A stretch of 58,290 nucleotides of DNA, taken from positions 1 to 58,290 of the forward strand of contig JAVBYJ010000034.1 in the NCBI GenBank assembly GCA_030824075.1, in the 5' to 3' direction. This DNA comes from Geothrix sp. GTDB taxonomy: Bacteria > Acidobacteriota > Holophagae > Holophagales > Holophagaceae. The notes below the pieces were generated by a model. It was not told the DNA's origin and ran no database searches. It saw only the letters and a program-made list of their open reading frames with translations. A program made the position numbers and the translations under genes. Of this stretch, positions 50,696 to 58,290 are shown piece after piece (the stretch's first letter is position 1; every line of letters starts with the position of its first letter).

Positions 50696-51763
50696 ATGGC
50701 CCTCCCCGACGATCGCGTCCTCACCCTTCCGCTCGGTTCGGATCCCTCCCTCCGCAGGCGTTACATGCTGTTGGACGAGGACGTTCAGGGCAATGTCCGC
50801 TTCGGGCTCCTCTTGGCGATCCTGGACAAGCTGGCGGAGGAGGCGGCCCTCGACTATGTCCGCCGGGCCCATCCCCAGGCCCGCGTGGTGACGGCGGCCA
50901 TCGACAATATCTACATCCGCAACGCCGCCGACGTGACCCGCGACATGGTCTTCAGGGCCCGGGTCAACTTTGTGGGGCGGACCAGCCTGGAGGTGGGGAT
51001 CCGCGTGGAGCACGCGGAGGGACCGAACGGCAAGCCACCGGCCCACATCGCGTCCTGCTATTTCACGATGGTGGCTCGAAGCACCGTCGGAGACGGGGCC
51101 GAGAGCCTGGTCATCCCGGCCTTCGAACCCGACGGCGAGCTGGCCGTCCGGCGCTGGAAGCGGGCCATCGCCCGACGGGAGGCGCACCGGCAGAGCCTCC
51201 ACCAGGCCCAGGAGCCACCCAGCCGGGAGGAATACGGCCTGCTGGCAGGCCTCCATGCCGCCCAGGATCAGGCGGGCTTCCAGGGCCGTTTGGCTGCGGA
51301 TTGTGTGACCAGCGGCTGGGAGCGCACCTATCCAGAGCACGAGAACGTGCCGAGCAAGATCTTTGGCGGGCACCTCATCCAGCAGGCCTATGAACAGTCG
51401 GCCATCTGTGCCGAGGAAGCGGTTGAGGGCCGTCCGGTCATCGTGGCCGTGAACCGCATCAACTTCGTTCAGCCCGTGCGCATGGGCGACAAGCTGCACT
51501 TCGTGAGCCGGGCGGTGTACGCCGGAGGCACCAGCGTCTGCGTGGAGACCGAGATCATCCGCATCAGCCGGGACCGCACCCAGACCCACCTCTCCAATAC
51601 CTGCGTCTTCACTTTCGCCAATGTGGATGCGCAGTTCGGGTCCCAGCCTGTGTCGCCCGTCTATCCCACCACCTATGCGGAAGATGCCCGCTACCTGGCT
51701 GCCTACCGGCGCCATCAAGGCCATCTGGCCTGGAGGGCAGCCCGGGGTAGACTCGAAGGGTGA
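50696..51763 (+). CDS. acyl-CoA thioesterase, tandem hotdog
   Basis: A 355-aa protein with two hotdog domains (about residues 20-150 and 210-330), like the BFIT/ACOT-type acyl-CoA hydrolases. Domain 1 shows DEDVQGNVRFGLLLAILDKLAEEAALDY, domain 2 SKIFGGHLIQQAYEQSAICAEE and VNRINFVQPVRMGDKLHFVSR. It cleaves acyl-CoA to free acid and CoA; chain preference is unknown. A striking palindrome lies just upstream, so it is probably repressed in response to an acyl ligand. Its stop overlaps the GTG of the next gene. Confidence 0.87.
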   Translation: MALPDDRVLTLPLGSDPSLRRRYMLLDEDVQGNVRFGLLLAILDKLAEEAALDYVRRAHPQARVVTAAIDNIYIRNAADVTRDMVFRARVNFVGRTSLEVGIRVEHAEGPNGKPPAHIASCYFTMVARSTVGDGAESLVIPAFEPDGELAVRRWKRAIARREAHRQSLHQAQEPPSREEYGLLAGLHAAQDQAGFQGRLAADCVTSGWERTYPEHENVPSKIFGGHLIQQAYEQSAICAEEAVEGRPVIVAVNRINFVQPVRMGDKLHFVSRAVYAGGTSVCVETEIIRISRDRTQTHLSNTCVFTFANVDAQFGSQPVSPVYPTTYAEDARYLAAYRRHQGHLAWRAARGRLEG

Positions 51764-52236
51764 CCACCCTGCTGCTCATCCGCCACGGCATCGCCGAGAA
51801 CCCGCGCCTTGGCCAAAGGGACGCCGACCGCGCCCTGACGGAGGATGGATGGGTGAGAACGCGGGCCGCGATGAAGGGCCTGGTGGCCCGCGGGTACCTG
51901 CCCACGCGCGGATTCAACAGCCCCTACCGGCGTGCCGCAGAAACCATGATGTGCCTTCAGGAGGCGGCGGGCGGTTTTCCGATGGAGACTCTGGTGGACC
52001 TCATGCCGGATGGTCGTCCGGCCCAGGTCGATCTCTGGCTTCGCGGCCTCATGACCGAGGCGGGTCCTGGTGATGTCCTGGCCCTCATCAGCCACCAGCC
52101 CTTCCTCAGTGGCCTGATCTTCCACCTCACGGGCCGCGATGTGGACATGAAGAAGGCCAGCTGCACGATCATCCAGTGGGAGGATGGCCTGTGGCGCTTC
52201 GAGCGCCAGTACCCCCCTTCGGAACTGAGAGGCTGA
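51760..52236 (+). CDS. SixA-like phosphohistidine phosphatase
   Basis: A 158-aa histidine phosphatase of the SixA type. The catalytic RHG is in LLLIRHGIAENP (His near residue 9), the second Arg in FNSPYRRAAETM and the second catalytic His in ALISHQPFLSGLI. SixA removes phosphate from histidine phosphotransfer domains, though other substrates are possible. The GTG start overlaps the thioesterase stop (GTGA). The next gene begins 1 nt after its stop, giving a three-gene operon. Confidence 0.85.
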   Translation: MTTLLLIRHGIAENPRLGQRDADRALTEDGWVRTRAAMKGLVARGYLPTRGFNSPYRRAAETMMCLQEAAGGFPMETLVDLMPDGRPAQVDLWLRGLMTEAGPGDVLALISHQPFLSGLIFHLTGRDVDMKKASCTIIQWEDGLWRFERQYPPSELRG

Positions 52237-52237
52237 C

Positions 52238-53080
52238 GTGCGCGCCCAGCCCACCTTCGCCACCCTGCCATCCGGCCTGCAGCTGCACTACCGCATCCAG
52301 GGCAACCCCGACGGCCCCTGGATGGTGCTGCTCAACGGCCTGCTCTCGGATACCACCATGTGGGCGGGTGCGCTGTCGGGTTTGACGGGGCGCTACCGCA
52401 TTCTCACCTTCGATAGCCGCGGGCAGGGGAAGTCCGACGCCCCGCTGGCGGGCCCCTATCCTACGGCCCTGCTGGCCTCCGAGGCCTGGGACTTGTTTCA
52501 GGTGCTGGGCGTCGTGCGGCCCTGGCTGATCGGCCTGTCCAATGGCAGCGCCATGAGCCTGGAGCTGCTCAGCACCCATCCCGGTGCCTTCGCCGGGGCC
52601 GTGCTCACCAGCGCCATGCCCCGATTTGACGTCGCCATGGGTCTCAAGGCCGAGCATTGGGCCCACTGCCTGGAGGTGGGCGGTCCCCTCATGCAGTTCG
52701 ACGCCGTGGCGCCCTTTCTCTGGGGTGATGCCTTCCTGGAGGCCCGGCACGGCGTCCTGCGGGCCTACCACCAGGTGGTGACCGGCGGCGATCGACCGCA
52801 GCATGGCAACCTGCACCAGATCCGGGGGACCCTGAATTGGGACATCCGGGATCGGCTGGATCGCATTCAGGCCCCCGTGCTGCTGCTCAGCGGCGCTGAG
52901 GATCTGCTGACTCCGCCCTGGAAGTGCCTGGAGACGGCCCAGCGGATCCCGCACAGCCGCTTCGAGGTGGTGCCCGGCATCGGCCATGCCTATCCCGTGG
53001 AGGATGCGAAAGGTTTCGTGGCCCGGGTGCGACATTTCATCACTGAAGCCGGGTCCGGTTTGGCCGATACGGGAAACTAA
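52238..53080 (+). CDS. alpha/beta hydrolase
   Basis: A 280-aa hydrolase. The oxyanion segment is LLNGLLSDTTMW, the nucleophile elbow GLSNGSA (Ser near residue 93; SNGSA differs from the usual GxSxG by Asn), the acid in LLSGAEDLLTPP and the catalytic His in VPGIGHAYPVED. It resembles 3-oxoadipate enol-lactonase-like or ester hydrolases; the substrate is unknown. It starts with GTG 1 nt downstream of the SixA-like gene. The downstream gap to rho is 57 bp. Confidence 0.86.
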   Translation: MRAQPTFATLPSGLQLHYRIQGNPDGPWMVLLNGLLSDTTMWAGALSGLTGRYRILTFDSRGQGKSDAPLAGPYPTALLASEAWDLFQVLGVVRPWLIGLSNGSAMSLELLSTHPGAFAGAVLTSAMPRFDVAMGLKAEHWAHCLEVGGPLMQFDAVAPFLWGDAFLEARHGVLRAYHQVVTGGDRPQHGNLHQIRGTLNWDIRDRLDRIQAPVLLLSGAEDLLTPPWKCLETAQRIPHSRFEVVPGIGHAYPVEDAKGFVARVRHFITEAGSGLADTGN

Positions 53081-53137
53081 CCTATCCTGTCAACATTCCC
53101 GAGCCACTCCTGACTCACCCTACCGCCGAGGTGACCT

Positions 53138-54430
<1,293 letters not shown>

Positions 54431-54438
54431 CGGCATTG

Positions 54439-54560
54439 CTCGGAATCTGGCTGCGCCGGATTCCGAGAAGGAAACGCTTCGCGTTTCCAAATAGGTCTTT
54501 TGTTTTTTGGGAGGCACCAGCCTCCCAACCTCTGAATTTGGCCGCAGGCCAAGTTCAGAG
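54439..54560. terminator. four tandem hairpins downstream of rho
   Basis: Stems are 54439-54447/54459-54467 (9 bp), 54470-54477/54481-54488 (8 bp, TTC loop), 54507-54515/54520-54528 (9 bp, ACCA loop) and 54530-54543/54547-54560 (14 bp, GCA loop, one T-G pair). A T-rich run (54498-54508) follows the second stem, so this pair can terminate rho transcription. The other two stems lie in the dus leader. No gene is present in 54431-54597. Confidence 0.75.
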
Positions 54561-54597
54561 CAGAGGCTAAACTGAAAGGTCGTATGAAAGCCCAGCC

Positions 54598-55581
54598 ATG
54601 ACCTTTCCCCACTCCCCGTTCCAGATCCGCGATGTCCAGATTCCCAATCGCCTGGTCATGGCGCCGCTGCATGAGATCACCGATCAGCCCTTCCGCAAGT
54701 TCATCCGGGAGATCGGGGGCGTAGGTCTTACGGTGTCGGAGATGATCAGCAGCGAGGCGCTGATCCGCCATGCGGTGAAGGCGGAGAAGATGATGGCGGC
54801 CACGGGCGAGCGGCCGCTGTCCATGCAGATCTCCGGGGGACGGCCCGAGGCGCTGGCCGAAGGTGCGGTGCTCTGCGAGGCGGCGGGTGCGGATCTGGTG
54901 GATCTCAACATGGGGTGCCCGGCCAGCAACGTCACCAAGGGTGGTGCGGGGTCGGCGCTGCTGCGGGACATCCGTCTGGCGGAGCGCTGCGTCACGGCGA
55001 TGGTGAAGGCCGTGAAGGTGCCTGTGACCGTCAAGATGCGGGCGGGCTGGGATGCGTCGCAAAAGGATCGCGGGGAGTTCCTGGACTTCCTCCATATGTT
55101 CGAAGCGGCAGGTGTGCAGGCCCTGGCCATCCACCCCCGCACCCGCGCCCAGCAGTACGAGGGCCACGCGGACTGGAGCATCATCGCCCGGGCCGTGGAG
55201 GCCGGGACCTCGTATCCGGTCATCGGCAACGGCGATGTGAACGCGGCCGCTGATGCCTTCCGCATGGTCGAAGAAACGGGCTGTGCGGCGGTGATGATCG
55301 GCCGCGGCGCCCTCTACAATCCCTTCCTGTTCCGGCAGATCCTGGATCCCGAATTCCAGGTGACCACCGAGATGCGCATCGACGCCACCCTGCGGCTCTT
55401 CCAGATCCTGCTGGACCTGCTGGAGCCCCGGGAGGCCCTGCACAAGATCAAGAAGATCGGCGCCTGGTTCACCAAAGGCGTGCCTGGGGGCCACGGCTTC
55501 CGCCAGAACCTGCATGCCGCCAGTGACCCCCAGGCCCTCATGGCCGCCATTGATGCGCTGAGGCACCAGGGCGCCGCCTGA
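54598..55581 (+). CDS. dusB: tRNA-dihydrouridine synthase
   Basis: A 327-aa FMN enzyme reducing uridine in tRNA. Visible are LVMAPLHEITDQPFRKFI (FMN site), the catalytic Cys in DLNMGCPASNVTKGGAGSALL (near residue 107), VTVKMRAGWD, the His in AIHPRTRAQQYEGHADW and the C-terminal IGNGDVNAAADAFRM and MIGRGALYNP. DusB-like subtype is most likely; dusA/C are excluded less firmly. The ATG at 54598 lies after the hairpin array and shows no strong SD. Confidence 0.92.
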   Translation: MTFPHSPFQIRDVQIPNRLVMAPLHEITDQPFRKFIREIGGVGLTVSEMISSEALIRHAVKAEKMMAATGERPLSMQISGGRPEALAEGAVLCEAAGADLVDLNMGCPASNVTKGGAGSALLRDIRLAERCVTAMVKAVKVPVTVKMRAGWDASQKDRGEFLDFLHMFEAAGVQALAIHPRTRAQQYEGHADWSIIARAVEAGTSYPVIGNGDVNAAADAFRMVEETGCAAVMIGRGALYNPFLFRQILDPEFQVTTEMRIDATLRLFQILLDLLEPREALHKIKKIGAWFTKGVPGGHGFRQNLHAASDPQALMAAIDALRHQGAA

Positions 55582-55596
55582 TCAGGGAAATTCTTT

Positions 55597-55662
55597 AGCC
55601 GCAGGTGAACACGGATGGGAAACCGGCCCCTGATCTGTGTTCATTCGCGTTCAGCTGTGGCT
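55597..55662. repeat. gene-less AACACGGAT inverted-repeat element (66 bp)
   Basis: AGCCGCAGGTGAACACGGAT at 55597-55616 and its inverted partner at 55643-55662 match at 16 of 20 positions. The ends are the same type as the 29-bp arms around the GxxExxY gene at 15372-15788, but the 26-bp interior carries no gene. It lies between convergent dus and the HerA-like gene. Confidence 0.65.
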
Positions 55663-55685
55663 GATTTCTTGACTGCCGGTTCGGT

Positions 55686-57158
55686 TCAGCGCCGCCGTCC
55701 GCCGCCACCGAAGATGGAGCCCATGACCCCGCGGATGATCTGGCGGCCGATGGAGCTGCCGGCGGCGCGGATGACGCTCTTGCCGAAGGCTTCGATCATG
55801 CTGTCGGAGCGGCGTGCCGGTTCCTTCGAGGCCTTGGCCTCCACCTTGGCCTGGGCTTCGGCGGCCTCCCGCTTCATCGCCTCGTCGGCGCGGGCCTTCA
55901 GCTTCTCGAACGCGCTTTCCCGGTCCACGAGCTGTTCGTAGTGTCCGGCCAGCAGGGAGGCCTTGATGACCTGCTGCCGCTCCTCGGGAGTGATGGGCGA
56001 TAGTTGGCTTTCCGGCGGACAGATGAAGGCTCGCTCCACGATGCCAGGGCGCCCCTTCTCGTCCAGGAAGGAGACCAGCGCCTCCCCCACGCCCAGCTCG
56101 GTGATGGCCGTGGCCACGTCCAGGTCGGGGTTGGCTCGGAAGGTTTCAGCGGCGGCTCTCACAGCCTTCTGATCCCGGGGTGTGAAGGCGCGGAGGGCGT
56201 GCTGCACGCGGTTGCCCAGCTGGCCCAAGACCTTCTCGGGGATGTCCAGTGGATTCTGGCTCACGAAGTAGACACCCACGCCCTTGGAACGGACCAAGCG
56301 GACCACCTGTTCGATCTTGTCCACCAGGGCGTCCGGCGCATCGTTGAAGAGCAGGTGCGCCTCGTCGAAGAAGAAGGCCAGCTTGGGCTTGTCGGGATCG
56401 CCGATCTCGGGGAGCCGCTCGAAGAGTTCGGATAGAAGCCAGAGCAGGAAGGTGGCGTACAGCTTGGGCGCGTTGATGAGCTTGTCCGCGGCCAGGATGT
56501 TGATGACGCCGCGGCCCTTGGCATCTGTCTGTATGAGGTCGTCGAGATCCAGAGCGGGCTCGCCGAAGAAGGCCTCGGCCCCCTGGCTCTCCAGTTCCAG
56601 GAGGCCGCGCTGGATGGCCCCGATGCTGGCGGCGGAGACATTGCCGTACTGGGTCTTGAATTCGGCGGCGTGGTCGCCCACGAACTGCAGCATGGCGCGC
56701 AAATCCTTGAGGTCCAGCAGGAGCAGGCCATTGTCATCAGCGATCTTGAACACCAGGTTCAGCACGCCGCCCTGGGTGTCGTTCAAATTCAGAAGCCGCG
56801 AGAAGAGCAGGGGGCCCATGTCACTGATGGTGGTGCGCACCGGGTGGCCCTGCTGGCCATAGAGATCCCAGAAGGCCACGGGAAAGCCCGTGTACTCGAA
56901 GCCTTCGAGCTTCAGTTGCTCGACGCGTTCCGTGATCTTGGGATTGTCCCCACCCGGTTTGCAGAGGCCCGGGAGATCGCCTTTCACGTCCGCAAGAAAG
57001 ACGGGCACGCCGAGGGCGGAGAAGCGCTCAGCCATGGTACGCAACGTCACGGTCTTGCCCGTGCCGGTGGCTCCGGCCACCAACCCGTGGCGGTTGGCCA
57101 TGCGGGGTAGCAGAACGAGGTCGGACGCGCCTTTGGCGATCAGCTGGGGCTGGGACAT
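55686..57158 (-). CDS. HerA-like ATPase (DUF853 / YjgR family)
   Basis: A 490-aa P-loop ATPase of the HerA/FtsK superfamily. Walker A is GATGTGKT (about residues 29-36), followed by the family block [12 protein letters not shown], and Walker B is [12 protein letters not shown]. The C-terminal tail after about 400 is charged, helical and ends in a Gly/Arg-rich [11 protein letters not shown]. YjgR-type proteins have unknown roles; DNA translocation is inferred from fold, and no NurA-like nuclease is adjacent. The start at 57158 has GAGG upstream. Confidence 0.9.
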   Translation of the reverse strand: MSQPQLIAKGASDLVLLPRMANRHGLVAGATGTGKTVTLRTMAERFSALGVPVFLADVKGDLPGLCKPGGDNPKITERVEQLKLEGFEYTGFPVAFWDLYGQQGHPVRTTISDMGPLLFSRLLNLNDTQGGVLNLVFKIADDNGLLLLDLKDLRAMLQFVGDHAAEFKTQYGNVSAASIGAIQRGLLELESQGAEAFFGEPALDLDDLIQTDAKGRGVINILAADKLINAPKLYATFLLWLLSELFERLPEIGDPDKPKLAFFFDEAHLLFNDAPDALVDKIEQVVRLVRSKGVGVYFVSQNPLDIPEKVLGQLGNRVQHALRAFTPRDQKAVRAAAETFRANPDLDVATAITELGVGEALVSFLDEKGRPGIVERAFICPPESQLSPITPEERQQVIKASLLAGHYEQLVDRESAFEKLKARADEAMKREAAEAQAKVEAKASKEPARRSDSMIEAFGKSVIRAAGSSIGRQIIRGVMGSIFGGGGRRR

Positions 57159-57195
57159 GGAGGCCTCGGAGGAATGGAAGTGAGTGTATCCGGGG

Positions 57196-58185
57196 TCAGG
57201 TCGGGCCTGCGGCGGTGGCCTCTTCCAGGGTGAAGGCTGCTCCAGTGCTCTGGGGGGCGCGGCGGATGCCGCAGGACTCCGCTGGGCAGCGATCGCAGTA
57301 CAGCCGACCGCAGGGATCCACATGGGTATGGACCTCGCCTTCGATGCCGCCCTCCTCAAGGGCCTTTTTCCCGAAGTCCTCGCAGAGGTCATGGGCCAAC
57401 CGCACAGGGTAGAACTCGGGTACGACCACATGGACATCCACGTGGGTGTACCGGCCCGAGCGGAAGGTGCGCATCTCGTGGACGGCAAGGATGTCCCAGG
57501 TTCGGGTCCGGTTCATGGCTTCCAGCACCTTGCCGAGAACCTCGGGATCCTCCATGTCCAGCAGGGCCTGGGAGGATTCCTTCACCAGCTTGAACCCCGT
57601 GCGGGCCAGCAGCAGCCCGACGATCATGGCCAAGACGGGGTCGAACCATTTGAGGCCGGTCAGCTTCACGGCCACCAGGCCCGAGGCGATGCCCACGGTG
57701 GTCCAGAAGTCGGAGAGGATGTGGTGCCCGTCGGCCTCCAGGGCTTTCGAGCGCTTCTTCCGTCCCTGGGTCAGGAGGAACCAGCCCAGCAGGCCATTGA
57801 TGACGCCAGCCAGCAGGTTCACGGCGAGGCCCCGGCCCAGGTCCTTCAGCTCGACCCCGTAGATGAGGCCCTTGGCGGCCTCCAGCAGGATGAAGACGGC
57901 CGCCAGGGAAATGAGCCCGCCTTCAAAGGCGGCGCTGAAGTGCTCGATCTTCCCGTGGCCGTAAGGGTGCTCCTTGTCGGCGGGCTTGCCCGCGAAGATC
58001 ACCGCCCCCAGGGCAAACACGGCCGCGACCACGTTGACGATGCTTTCGATGGCATCGGATTTCAAGGCCACCGACCCCGACAGGACATAGGACAGGTACT
58101 TCAGTCCGAGGACGCAGAGGCCCGCGACAATCGAAAGCGCCGCAATGCGGATCCTGGATCGCTGGTCGGCGTGTTCGGCGGACAT
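57196..58185 (-). CDS. cation diffusion facilitator family transporter
   Basis: A 329-aa inner-membrane metal/proton antiporter. Six helices carry the metal sites [14 protein letters not shown] and [15 protein letters not shown], with the family [13 protein letters not shown] after helix 2. The cytoplasmic domain (about 205-290) contains [11 protein letters not shown]. The C-terminal tail adds [14 protein letters not shown], a Cys cluster unusual for the family that could bind metal. The start at 58185 (GGAG, 5-nt spacing) is preferred over one 20 codons upstream that would overlap the preceding gene. Confidence 0.9.
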   Translation of the reverse strand: MSAEHADQRSRIRIAALSIVAGLCVLGLKYLSYVLSGSVALKSDAIESIVNVVAAVFALGAVIFAGKPADKEHPYGHGKIEHFSAAFEGGLISLAAVFILLEAAKGLIYGVELKDLGRGLAVNLLAGVINGLLGWFLLTQGRKKRSKALEADGHHILSDFWTTVGIASGLVAVKLTGLKWFDPVLAMIVGLLLARTGFKLVKESSQALLDMEDPEVLGKVLEAMNRTRTWDILAVHEMRTFRSGRYTHVDVHVVVPEFYPVRLAHDLCEDFGKKALEEGGIEGEVHTHVDPCGRLYCDRCPAESCGIRRAPQSTGAAFTLEEATAAGPT

Positions 58186-58207
58186 GTTGGCTCCGGGCTT
58201 CAGCGTA

Positions 58208-58290
58208 TCAGCCGAAATCTTCGAAGAGGCCGCGCTGGACGCCATTGCCGGGGTCCGCCGGGAAGGGGAAGGCTGCCGCCGGTGCCCAGG
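58208..58290 (-). CDS. C-terminal fragment of an unidentified gene
   Basis: An open frame enters from the right edge on the minus strand and ends with TGA at 58208-58210, 22 nt before the CDF transporter start. The 26 visible residues finish in NGVQRGLFEDFG. This is too short to identify, but spacing and codon bias fit a real gene co-transcribed with the transporter. Confidence 0.45.
   Translation of the reverse strand, partial: WAPAAAFPFPADPGNGVQRGLFEDFG

Overview
This window is ordinary high-GC chromosomal DNA from a diderm bacterium. The gram-negative envelope is shown by an MlaD-type MCE protein, TolB-Pal-CpoB, Tat and lipoprotein signals, SecG and a class A PBP. A ferredoxin-dependent 2-oxoacid oxidoreductase points to an anaerobic or facultative lifestyle. 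The protein style and the dispersed CACAGATT / AACACGGAT repeats suggest Acidobacteriota, perhaps Holophagae (Geothrix/Holophaga-like). That assignment is inference, since no rRNA is present. No prophage, CRISPR array or transposase was seen.

Layout. 1-3.8 kb: end of an Mla-type lipid transport operon, YciI-like protein, carbamate kinase, RDD membrane protein, GNAT. 3.8-9.1 kb: glyQ-glyS-guaA, then an unknown gene behind an inverted-repeat element. 9.2-12 kb: REC/HD-GYP regulator, aldo/keto reductase, histidine phosphatase. 11.9-18.2 kb (minus): a polyamine-linked membrane cluster of DUF4178 zinc-ribbon protein, 60-aa membrane protein, DUF350 protein, membrane-fused aminopropyltransferase and a Tat-exported FAD oxidoreductase. 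A GxxExxY nuclease-like gene with 29-bp terminal inverted repeats interrupts this cluster. 18.3-28.9 kb: MCP, aminotransferase, elbB, DUF2520, EamA, miaE, TetR, M61 peptidase, GT2, rnhB, Nudix. 29-33.9 kb: tolB-pal-cpoB, GHMP kinase, mutY. 34-42 kb: tRNA-Leu(GAG), secG, DAHP synthase, a lipoprotein/zinc-ribbon pair, tpiA-pgk, methyltransferase, rbfA-truB, TerC. 42-46 kb: a ferredoxin oxidoreductase operon in which four subunits are fused into two genes, then nadK. 46-58 kb: PBP1A, DEAD-box helicase, acyl-CoA thioesterase behind a 27-bp palindrome, SixA-like phosphatase, alpha/beta hydrolase, rho, dus, HerA-like ATPase, CDF transporter.

Most genes are packed with ATGA/GTGA overlaps, so co-transcription is common. 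The observations most worth following are the polyamine/DUF4178/DUF350 cluster, the TIR-bounded GxxExxY element and its gene-less relatives, a low-GC in-frame insertion in GlyS next to a repeat-encoded GlyQ tail, the 27-bp palindrome at 50645-50671, and four consecutive hairpins after rho.
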